Origin: an uncultured Erysipelotrichaceae bacterium
GTDB lineage: Bacteria > Bacillota_I > Bacilli_A > Erysipelotrichales > Erysipelotrichaceae
Length of the DNA: 5,581 nt
Direction: 5' to 3'
Assembly: GCA_947175465.1 (NCBI GenBank)
Contig: CAMWMY010000097.1
Coordinates: forward strand, 1-5,581
Below the pieces are notes generated by a model. That model ran no database searches and was not told the DNA's origin. It saw only the letters and a list, made by a program, of their open reading frames with translations. The translations under genes were made by a program, and so were the position numbers. Every line of letters starts with the position of its first letter. The first letter of the stretch is position 1. Shown here one piece after another: positions 1 through 5,581 of this stretch.

Positions 1-89
1 TAAAACGCTAAGCCATCTCTCCATCCTTAATAAATATCCTTTAAATAAGAAACTATCTTTAAGAATTTTATATAATGTTAAAATAGCAA

Positions 90-118
90 TTGAATAATAA
101 AGTGATCTACGTTATAAT
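90..118 (+). promoter_or_regulatory. Sigma-A-type promoter of the pheST operon
   Basis: A -35 hexamer TTGAAT (90-95) and a perfect -10 hexamer TATAAT (113-118) are separated by exactly 17 bases, the optimum for the housekeeping sigma factor. Transcription would start near position 125, giving a leader of about 248 nt before pheS, which matches the usual size of a T-box leader. A second TATAAT (71-76) lies upstream but has no acceptable -35 box, so this one is preferred. The start site is inferred, not shown. Confidence 0.85.
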
Positions 119-124
119 AAGAAC

Positions 125-346
125 ATAAAACATTGATAGGACATAGTAGTAAAGGGACTAATAACAGGGAAAGATAATCGTAGACTGGAAGTTATCTATA
201 TTATAAACTTTATGAATTCACCCTAGAGTGAGATTAATCATCTCCCGTAACATACGGTTATCATGTAAGATTAATAAGTGTGTCGCAAGATGAAGCAGGA
301 TGGTACCGCGTAATGAATTATACGTTCCTGTATCTTGTGATTTTTT
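125..346 (+). promoter_or_regulatory. Phe-specific T-box riboswitch (pheST leader)
   Basis: This leader senses the charging state of tRNA-Phe and controls read-through into pheST. The conserved T-box AGGATGGTACCGCG lies at 297-310; its TGGT (301-304) can pair with the ACCA end of uncharged tRNA-Phe. The likely Stem I runs from TAGG (137-140) pairing with CCTA (222-225), through an AGTAG specifier-loop motif (145-149) and TAAAG/CTTTA (150-154 with 208-212), to a distal hairpin AGATAA/TTATCT (172-177 with 192-197). The specifier loop contains TTC (217-219) followed by A, a phenylalanine codon that agrees with the downstream genes. Two small hairpins follow: GAGAT/ATCTC (230-244) and CCGTA/TACGG (245-257). 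The antiterminator would be CAGGA (296-300), the unpaired 301-307 bulge, GCGTA/TACGT (308-312 with 321-325) and TCCTG (326-330). The pairings were made by eye; the T-box identity and Phe specificity are strongly supported. Confidence 0.95.
284..346 (+). terminator. T-box regulated intrinsic terminator
   Basis: CGCAAGAT (284-291) can pair with ATCTTGTG (332-339), and CAGGA (296-300) with TCCTG (326-330). Together they make a long imperfect hairpin followed at once by a run of six T (341-346). This is the only hairpin I find that can precede the U-tract. It encloses the T-box motif and shares its CAGGA/TCCTG helix with the predicted antiterminator, which is an unusual layout (see findings). Confidence 0.7.
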
Positions 347-356
347 ATATTAATAG

Positions 357-375
357 AAAGGAAATGGGATTTATG
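357..375 (+). promoter_or_regulatory. Ribosome binding site that fixes the pheS start
   Basis: AAAGGAA at 357-363 is the Shine-Dalgarno sequence. Two in-frame ATG codons follow, at 364 and 373. The first abuts the Shine-Dalgarno sequence and is too close to use; the second leaves about 10 bases from AGGA and yields a 344-residue PheS, the length of the Bacillus protein. The frame is open further upstream to a GTG at 280, but that stretch lies inside the T-box leader. Confidence 0.85.
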
Positions 376-1407
376 GAACTTTTAACAAAAATGAAAGAAG
401 AAGGTTTAGCAAAAATTAAAGATTGTTGTGATATAGCAAGTTTACAGCAAATTAAAGTTGATTATTTAGGAAAAAAAGGAAGCATTCAAGAATTAATGAA
501 GCAAATGAAAGAACTTTCTCAAGAAGAAAGACCACTTTTTGGAAAACAAGTAAATGAGCTAAAAGAAGTTTTTGAAAATGCTATTGAAGATCAAAAACAA
601 TACTTGGAAGAAAAGCAGATGAAAGAAAGGATGGAACAAGAAAAAATTGATATTACATTACCAGGTCTTCGTCCTCACCTTGGTACGCTTCATCCATTGA
701 CACGTATTCAACAAGAAATAGAAGATTTGTTTATTGGGTTAGGATACAGTATAGCAGAAGGTCCTGAAATTGAATTTGATTCTTATAATTTTGAACGTGC
801 GAATATTCCACAAGGGCATCCTGCTCGTGATATGCAAGATACTTTTTATATTCATGGTGACTTACTTTTAAGAACGCATACAACAGCGATTCAAACACGT
901 CAATTAGAAAAGTACGCACCTCAAGCTCCCGTAATGGTGATTTGTCCTGGGAAAGTGTATCGAAGAGATGATGATGACGCAACACATTCTCATCAATTTA
1001 CACAAATTGAAGGGCTTGTTATTGGTGAACAAGTTGCTATGTCAGATTTAAAAGGAACGCTAGAGTTAATGGCTAAAAAAATGTTTGGAGACAAACGTAC
1101 AATTCGTTTTCGACCAAGTTATTTTCAATTTACAGAGCCTAGTGTAGAAGTTGATGTTAGCTGTCATATTTGTAATGGAAAAGGCTGCCATGTTTGTAAA
1201 GAGACAGGATGGATTGAAGTATTAGGAGCTGGAATGGTACACCCTCATGTATTAGAAATGGCTGGGTATGATCCAAAGAAAGTTTCAGGTTTTGCATTTG
1301 GTGTTGGAGTTGAGCGTGTAGCCATGTTGAAATATGGAATTGATGATATACGTCATTTTTATATGAATGATATACGTTTTTTAAAAACATTTACACGTTT
1401 TGAATAG
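373..1407 (+). CDS. pheS: Phenylalanine--tRNA ligase alpha subunit
   Basis: Catalytic subunit of the (alpha-beta)2 phenylalanyl-tRNA synthetase, a cytoplasmic class II enzyme that activates phenylalanine with ATP and loads it on tRNA-Phe. Residues 1-90 form the charged N-terminal coiled-coil arm that binds tRNA. The class II core follows: motif 1 region from [15 protein letters not shown] (about 106-120), motif 2 with the [21 protein letters not shown] block (about 194-214), and motif 3 [14 protein letters not shown] (306-319). Ala308 in GFAFG corresponds to the small residue that limits the size of the amino-acid pocket (E. coli Ala294). A four-cysteine knuckle, C264-x2-C267-x4-C272-x2-C275, sits just before the [10 protein letters not shown] block; such a cluster is also known in Bacillus PheS. 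The start at 373 is chosen from the ribosome binding site and from the family length of 344 residues. It is the first gene of a two-gene operon with pheT, controlled by the upstream Phe T-box. No defects are visible. Confidence 0.98.
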   Translation: MELLTKMKEEGLAKIKDCCDIASLQQIKVDYLGKKGSIQELMKQMKELSQEERPLFGKQVNELKEVFENAIEDQKQYLEEKQMKERMEQEKIDITLPGLRPHLGTLHPLTRIQQEIEDLFIGLGYSIAEGPEIEFDSYNFERANIPQGHPARDMQDTFYIHGDLLLRTHTTAIQTRQLEKYAPQAPVMVICPGKVYRRDDDDATHSHQFTQIEGLVIGEQVAMSDLKGTLELMAKKMFGDKRTIRFRPSYFQFTEPSVEVDVSCHICNGKGCHVCKETGWIEVLGAGMVHPHVLEMAGYDPKKVSGFAFGVGVERVAMLKYGIDDIRHFYMNDIRFLKTFTRFE

Positions 1408-1418
1408 GAGGGAAACAT

Positions 1419-3818
1419 ATGATTATTACAAAAAATTGGTTACATCAATATTTAGATTTATCAGATATTTCAGCAACTGAGCTTGCGAAACGATTAACAG
1501 ATGCAGGTTTAGAAGTAGAGAGTATTGAAAGAATGAGTAATGCCTCTCATCTTATTATTGGGCAAGTTATCGCTTGTGAACCACATCCTGATTCTGACCA
1601 TCTACATGTTTGCCAAGTGAATATTGGAGATTCTGTTGAACAAATTGTTTGTGGAGCTCCTAATGTAGCAGTAGGGCAAAAAGTAATTGTAGCAAGAGTA
1701 GGAGCTAAGTTACCTAATGTTGAAATAAAAGCAAGTGTGATACGTGGACAAAAAAGTAATGGAATGTTATGTTCTCTTGCTGAGCTTGGTGTTGATCCTA
1801 AAAGATTGTTACCAGAGCAAATGGAAGGAATTGAAGTTTTAGAAGATGAAGCTCCAGTAGGTCACGAAGACCCTTTAGCTTACTTAGGATTAGACGATTA
1901 TATTTTTGATATTGGGCTAACTCCTAATCGAAAAGATTGTATGGCTGCATGGTCAATGGCTTTAGAAACAGCAGCTATCTTAGAAAAAGAAATTAGTTTA
2001 CCTAAGTTACATATTGATGCACCTATGGAAAGCGCAAGCTTCAAAGTAAAAAGTGAAACAGAAAAATGTATCTTCTATCTAGGAAAAGCGATTCACCGTG
2101 TAAGTGTAAGACCGTCGCCAAAATGGATGCGTGATCGTTTAATGGCTATGGGAATTCCTTCGATTAATAACTTGGTAGATATTAGTAATTATGTTATGTT
2201 AGAAACAGGGCAACCACTACATTTTTATGATTTAGCTGCTCTTCCATCAAAAGAAATTGTTGTTAAAGATCAACAAATATGCACTTATAAAGCACTTGAT
2301 GGAAAAGAATATGATATCCAATCAGAGGATATTTTATTGACGAGTGAAAATAAACCAATTGGAATTGCAGGAGTTATAGGAGGAGATGATAGTAAAATAA
2401 ATGAAAACACAAAGGGTATTTTTATAGAAGCAGCTATCTTTGATCCTATCTGTATACGTAATACAAGTCGAAGATTAAACCTTCTATCAGAAGCGAGTAT
2501 TCGTTTCCAAAAAGGAATTGAACCACTAGCACCGTTTAAAGCAATTGCTAGAGCACTAGAATTATTGACTATTTATGCAGATGCTAGTGAAATGGAAGAG
2601 ACTGTACAATGTGGTAAAAATCCTTATGTTCCTGTAGAAATTGATATTAATTTAGAGCGCATGAATGCTTTATTAGGAACACAATTTGAATATTATGAAG
2701 TATTTGGAGTTTTAAATCGTTTACAATTATCTCCAAGAATGCAAAAGCATGGTATAAGAGTATCGATTCCAAGTTATCGTGAAGACTTACGCATTGAAGA
2801 AGATATCGTAGAAGAAATTATTCGTTTTATGGGCTATGATCGCTTACCTAGTACTTTACCAACATTAGCTTCAACTTTAGGATGTTTGGATAAGCGTCAA
2901 GCTTTAAGAAGACAGCTACGTACCATCTTAACGAATTTAGGTTATTATGAAGCCCAAACATATACCCTTATATCAGAAAGGTTAAAAGAAGATGCACTTC
3001 TTCCATTTAATAACACAGTAGAAGTAGCTTCTTGTATGAGTGAAGAACATAAGTTTATTCGTGAGTCTATTTTACCAAGTTTATTGGATAGTATGGCCTA
3101 TAATCAAGCGCGTTCTATAAAAGATGCTGCTTTATTTGAAATTAGCAATGTATATGCTCATGATATTGTAGAGGAAAGACTTGCTATTGCATGTAGCGGA
3201 GTTTTACAACAAAACAAGTGGCAAAATTATCAAGTAAAAGCAGACTTTTATACATTGAAAGGGTTAATTGAAACAATTTTATCTTCTATAGGCTTTGATC
3301 AAAAAAGAGTGGTTATAAAACCAAACCAGCAAGATGATAATCAATTACATCCATATCAAAGTGCACTTCTTTACATTGGAAAAGACCTTGTGGGAGTTTT
3401 TGGAAAATTGCATCCTAAAATAGCTAAGAAATATCAACTTTCTGATGTTTTTGTAGCAGAATTAAAATTAGATGTACTATTAAACAATCAGCCATCAAGA
3501 ATTAAATTTACACCAATATCAAAATATCCTTCTATTACCCGAGATTTAGCTCTTATAGTAGAAGAAACTATACCTGTAGAGATGATTATACAAAGTATTC
3601 AAAAACAAGGAAAGCTACAAAAAGAGCAGATTATTCAAGATATTGAAGTTTTTGATGTTTATACTGGTGAGCATGTAGAAGTAGGGAAGAAATCTATTGC
3701 TTTATCGATACAATTTCAATCTTTAACTCACACATTAAAAGATAGTGAAATTCAGGAAGTTTATGATCGTATTATTCAAGGCTTGTATCAAGATGTAAAA
3801 GCAGTTTTAAGAAGTTAA
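1419..3818 (+). CDS. pheT: Phenylalanine--tRNA ligase beta subunit
   Basis: Beta subunit of phenylalanyl-tRNA synthetase; it helps bind tRNA-Phe and edits mischarged Tyr-tRNA-Phe. At 799 residues it is full length (Bacillus about 804). Domains in order: N-terminal B1 part; an EMAP/OB-type tRNA-binding domain (about 40-150, with HPDSDHLHVCQVNIG and IVCGAPNV); rest of B1 with DIGLTPNRKDC (164-174); B3/B4 editing domain (about 210-390, with GQPLHFYDL at 264-271 and the GGDDSKINENTKGIFIEAAIFDP stretch at 321-343); B5 domain (about 405-480, with PSYREDLRIEEDIVEEIIRFMGYDRLP); a catalytic-like core; and a C-terminal anticodon-binding FDX-ACB domain (about 698-799, starting FTPISKYPSITRDLAL). The Shine-Dalgarno AGGAGG (1406-1411) overlaps the pheS stop TAG, and the intergenic gap is 11 bases, so the subunits are very likely co-translated. 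The gene ends with tandem stops TAATAA (3816-3821). I see no truncation or frameshift. Confidence 0.98.
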   Translation: MIITKNWLHQYLDLSDISATELAKRLTDAGLEVESIERMSNASHLIIGQVIACEPHPDSDHLHVCQVNIGDSVEQIVCGAPNVAVGQKVIVARVGAKLPNVEIKASVIRGQKSNGMLCSLAELGVDPKRLLPEQMEGIEVLEDEAPVGHEDPLAYLGLDDYIFDIGLTPNRKDCMAAWSMALETAAILEKEISLPKLHIDAPMESASFKVKSETEKCIFYLGKAIHRVSVRPSPKWMRDRLMAMGIPSINNLVDISNYVMLETGQPLHFYDLAALPSKEIVVKDQQICTYKALDGKEYDIQSEDILLTSENKPIGIAGVIGGDDSKINENTKGIFIEAAIFDPICIRNTSRRLNLLSEASIRFQKGIEPLAPFKAIARALELLTIYADASEMEETVQCGKNPYVPVEIDINLERMNALLGTQFEYYEVFGVLNRLQLSPRMQKHGIRVSIPSYREDLRIEEDIVEEIIRFMGYDRLPSTLPTLASTLGCLDKRQALRRQLRTILTNLGYYEAQTYTLISERLKEDALLPFNNTVEVASCMSEEHKFIRESILPSLLDSMAYNQARSIKDAALFEISNVYAHDIVEERLAIACSGVLQQNKWQNYQVKADFYTLKGLIETILSSIGFDQKRVVIKPNQQDDNQLHPYQSALLYIGKDLVGVFGKLHPKIAKKYQLSDVFVAELKLDVLLNNQPSRIKFTPISKYPSITRDLALIVEETIPVEMIIQSIQKQGKLQKEQIIQDIEVFDVYTGEHVEVGKKSIALSIQFQSLTHTLKDSEIQEVYDRIIQGLYQDVKAVLRS

Positions 3819-3820
3819 TA

Positions 3821-3873
3821 AAAAAAGCAATAACGCTATCTTAAAAATAAAAGAAACGTGTTATTGCTTTTTT
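3821..3873. terminator. Bidirectional intrinsic terminator between convergent genes
   Basis: A perfect 14-bp inverted repeat, with arms at 3821-3834 and 3860-3873, has the core GCAATAAC/GTTATTGC flanked by six A on the left and six T on the right. It can extend by a G-T and a C-G pair, leaving a loop of about 21 bases. Read on the plus strand it ends pheST with a U-tract; read on the minus strand it ends the facing gene at 3889, also with a U-tract. It lies just after the pheT stop, and its position between two convergent genes fits shared use. Confidence 0.92.
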
Positions 3874-3888
3874 ATACTTTCTACAAAG

Positions 3889-4773
3889 TTAAGGCAATAC
3901 TTCGGATGTAGCATGTTGGAGGCGATAAATATTTACTTGCGGTAAAGAAAATAATCGCATGTCTAGTTTTGTAGTACCTAATCCATTGGATACGACAAGT
4001 TTGGTTGTATTGTTAATATAGTAATTACCATGGTTATACATTTGCGCTCCTTCTAAGGTGTCTAACGGACCTATAAGAGGAAGTGAAATTTGGCTTGCAT
4101 GTGAATGTCCTGCAAAAATAAGATCTAAAGATGCTAAAGGAATCTGCGATTCATTTACAATATCAGGGCAATGCGTAATAGCGATATTAAACTCTTCATT
4201 GCTTACTCCTTGGAAGGCTACATCATAATCAGGTTTTCCATTAATAAGGGAATCAAGTCCAATAAGGGTAATGGAAGCATTACTTTGATTATGTAAACGT
4301 AGTGAACGGTTGGTAATAATCTCAAAATCACTATCATTAAGAATACGAGTAGCGCGAGTTTTTATCTCTTCATTTGTTAAATCACGCTCTCCTAATACAG
4401 CAAATTTTCCTAGAGGTGCTTTTAAACTTTTCAAAAGCTCAATTAGTTGGGTTGTACTTTGCTCACTAGGTGTATGATTGATTGTATCTTCAAAAAGGTC
4501 TCCACCAAAAAGAAGAATATCAGGATGTGATTGATTAATTTTTTGAATCATATTTGCAAGACGATCATATGTCATAAATTGGCCAAATTGTATATCGGTG
4601 ATAAAGGCTATAGTGACATCATGAAAATCTTCTGGTATTTTTGTTGATTGGATTGTTTCATATTGAATTTGAATACGTTCAACTGCAATGTAGACAGAAT
4701 AAAAAAATATACTTACGCCTATGAAAGCAATCATTAAAAATACACCACATATTTTTATTACTTTTTTTAACAT
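3889..4773 (-). CDS. Membrane-anchored metallophosphoesterase-like protein with altered active site
   Basis: A 294-residue member of the calcineurin-like metallophosphoesterase superfamily, closest in layout to the YkuE/YaeI-type group. One N-terminal hydrophobic segment (about 5-28) after a Lys-rich start (MLKK) suggests an uncleaved anchor with the enzyme domain outside the membrane. The order of motifs is kept: motif I ITDIQFG (58-64), motif II GGDLFE (90-95), motif III LGERD (127-131), motif IV THCPD (200-204), motif V AGHSH (221-225), and a C-terminal GLGTT...MRLF element. Several canonical residues differ: motif I DxH is DIQ, with Gln62 for His, and motif III GNHD is GERD, with Glu129-Arg130 for Asn-His. 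These are normally metal ligands and the general acid, so activity may be changed or lost. The start has a strong GAGGTGA site (4778-4784). The gene is convergent with pheT and divergent from dapH. Substrate is unknown; no gene symbol is justified. Confidence 0.88.
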   Translation of the reverse strand: MLKKVIKICGVFLMIAFIGVSIFFYSVYIAVERIQIQYETIQSTKIPEDFHDVTIAFITDIQFGQFMTYDRLANMIQKINQSHPDILLFGGDLFEDTINHTPSEQSTTQLIELLKSLKAPLGKFAVLGERDLTNEEIKTRATRILNDSDFEIITNRSLRLHNQSNASITLIGLDSLINGKPDYDVAFQGVSNEEFNIAITHCPDIVNESQIPLASLDLIFAGHSHASQISLPLIGPLDTLEGAQMYNHGNYYINNTTKLVVSNGLGTTKLDMRLFSLPQVNIYRLQHATSEVLP

Positions 4774-4833
4774 CGATTCACCTCATATTCTTTCTTATTT
4801 TATCATATCCTATATAAGAAAGGAATTGGTAAA
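4774..4833. promoter_or_regulatory. Divergent intergenic region with putative promoters
   Basis: This 60-base gap separates two divergent genes and must hold both starts unless they lie inside the genes. For dapH, a -10-like TATCAT (4801-4806) with a weak TTCACC (4777-4782) at 18 bases spacing is the best candidate. For the minus-strand gene, a -10-like TATGAT (4802-4807) almost coincides with it, but no good -35 is visible. The dapH Shine-Dalgarno AAAGGA (4819-4824) and the minus-strand GAGGTGA (4778-4784) are clear. The promoter assignments are weak; the ribosome binding sites are firm. Confidence 0.4.
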
Positions 4834-5514
4834 ATGAATTTATCATTAGTAAATGAATTTCAAAAACAAGAAAAACGTACATTAGTTAAAGCATATGTAA
4901 ATAAAAAGATATCAACAACAAAATGTATTTGTATTTCGGCAGAGCAATCAAGTTTACTAGTAGGAGAGAAATGGATGATTGAGGAAGTATTAAAAGAACA
5001 AGGAGCTTCTATTCTTTATCAAGAGGTTGTATGTGTAAACTCTAGTATTCCTTTAAAAGATGCAAGTGGGTTATCTGCAAGAGTAGAACCAGGTGCCTAT
5101 ATTCGTGAGGGGGTAAGTATAGGAAAAAATGCTATTATTTTGATGGGAGCAATTATAAATATTGGAGCATCTATTGGAGATGAAACAATGATTGATATGA
5201 ATGCAGTGGTTGGTTCTAAAGTGCAAATAGGGAAAGGTGTCCATGTAGGGGCAGGAAGTGTAATTGCAGGAGTTTTAGAACCAGCTAGTAAAAAAGAAGT
5301 TGTCATTCATGATCATGTGATGATTGGAGCGAATGCTGTTATTTTAGAAGGTATTGAAATAGGTGAGGGTGCTGTTATAGGTGCAGGGAGTGTTGTAACC
5401 AAAGATGTAAAACCATATAGTGTTGTTGTTGGAGTACCAGCAAAAGAAGTGAAAAAGAGAAAAGAAGTAGTGGAAGATAAAGTAGCTATTTGTGAAGAAT
5501 TAAGAAATTTATGA
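4834..5514 (+). CDS. dapH: 2,3,4,5-tetrahydropyridine-2,6-dicarboxylate N-acetyltransferase
   Basis: DapH transfers an acetyl group from acetyl-CoA to tetrahydrodipicolinate, the committed step of the acetylase branch of the diaminopimelate/lysine pathway, in the cytoplasm. At 226 residues it is slightly shorter than the Bacillus protein (about 236). The N-terminal DapH domain covers about 1-78. From [15 protein letters not shown] (83-97) onward it is a left-handed beta-helix of hexapeptide repeats: [23 protein letters not shown] (105-127), [15 protein letters not shown] (133-147), [25 protein letters not shown] (164-188). The loop [12 protein letters not shown] (147-158) and the ending [12 protein letters not shown]...EELRNL match DapH and help separate it from the succinyl-type DapD and from generic serine or maltose acetyltransferases. 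Start ATG 4834 has AAAGGA nine bases upstream. No other lysine-pathway gene lies in the window, so it appears to stand alone here. Downstream sequence ends after 67 bases, so a partner gene cannot be excluded. Confidence 0.95.
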   Translation: MNLSLVNEFQKQEKRTLVKAYVNKKISTTKCICISAEQSSLLVGEKWMIEEVLKEQGASILYQEVVCVNSSIPLKDASGLSARVEPGAYIREGVSIGKNAIILMGAIINIGASIGDETMIDMNAVVGSKVQIGKGVHVGAGSVIAGVLEPASKKEVVIHDHVMIGANAVILEGIEIGEGAVIGAGSVVTKDVKPYSVVVGVPAKEVKKRKEVVEDKVAICEELRNL

Positions 5515-5540
5515 TATAAAAAAACTTCATCTTATATAAA

Positions 5541-5581
5541 GAGAGTGTAAAATAAACTGTGTAAGTCAGTAGCGCGCGGAC
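5541..5581. mobile_element. Possible terminal end of an insertion sequence (partial)
   Basis: After dapH the sequence reads GAGAGTGTAAAATAAACTGT (5541-5560) followed by GTAAG. This resembles the terminal inverted repeats of IS256-type elements, which often carry a GTGTAA core; the match is from memory and not measured. From 5571 the composition jumps to 9 G/C in 11 bases, unlike the AT-rich rest of the window. No transposase reading frame is visible because the window ends. This is a suggestion only. Confidence 0.3.

Noticed and set aside
231..275. Direct repeat AGATTAAT at 231-238 and 268-275 in the leader.
   Set aside because: It is short, AT-rich and within a structured leader where such matches are expected; I see no pairing role for both copies.
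264..276. Placeholder check of the TAAGATTAAT stretch as an alternative partner for ATCTT of the terminator 3' arm.
   Set aside because: AAGAT (267-271) can pair with ATCTT, but only over five bases, and leaves the stronger eight-base pairing of 284-291 as the better choice.
280..372. N-terminal extension of PheS from a GTG at 280 (31 extra residues).
   Set aside because: The stretch covers the T-box motif, the antiterminator and the U-tract, has no Shine-Dalgarno sequence, and would add residues absent from PheS. The start at 373 gives the family length.
1343..1377. Direct repeat ATGATATACGT at 1343-1353 and 1367-1377 near the end of pheS.
   Set aside because: It encodes the conserved [13 protein letters not shown] segment of PheS, where the DIR triplet occurs twice, so the repeat follows from protein sequence and codon choice.
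5097..5306. Open frame on the minus strand inside dapH, and similar antisense frames inside pheS.
   Set aside because: They lie wholly inside well-recognised genes, have no ribosome binding site of note, and the dapH one mirrors the periodic hexapeptide repeat as a low-complexity Ile/Pro/Thr-rich peptide.
5514..5537. Possible terminator after dapH (ATATAA at 5514-5519 with TTATAT at 5532-5537).
   Set aside because: Only six A-T pairs with no G-C and no following T-run, too weak for an intrinsic terminator on the plus strand.

Overview
The window is AT-rich DNA from a low-GC Gram-positive bacterium (Firmicutes/Bacillota). This rests on strong AGGAGG-type ribosome binding sites, consensus sigma-A-like promoter hexamers, a tRNA-sensing T-box leader, a Bacillus-type PheS of exactly 344 residues and a Bacillus-type DapH. 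The codon usage and protein style would fit the Erysipelotrichia or related lineages, but the sequence alone does not settle this.

Layout from left to right. Positions 1-89 hold no supported gene. A near-consensus promoter (90-118) drives a leader of about 250 nt. That leader is a phenylalanine-specific T-box riboswitch with specifier UUC, T-box motif and U-tract terminator. It controls pheS (373-1407) and pheT (1419-3818), the alpha and beta subunits of phenylalanyl-tRNA synthetase, which form a tight operon with 11 nt between genes. Uncharged tRNA-Phe should bind the leader and allow read-through, so the cell makes more synthetase when Phe-tRNA is short. A bidirectional hairpin terminator (3821-3873) separates pheT from a convergent gene on the minus strand (3889-4773). 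That gene encodes a membrane-anchored metallophosphoesterase-like protein in which several canonical active-site residues are replaced. A 60-bp divergent intergenic region follows, then dapH (4834-5514) on the plus strand, the tetrahydrodipicolinate N-acetyltransferase of the lysine/diaminopimelate pathway. The last 40 bases resemble the outer end of an insertion sequence, and their base composition changes abruptly.

Most of the window is ordinary housekeeping sequence. The points that deserve a second look are the altered metal-binding motifs of the phosphoesterase-like protein, the T-box leader in which terminator and antiterminator appear to share a helix, and the possible mobile-element boundary at the right end. 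I do not see evidence for a wholly new system.
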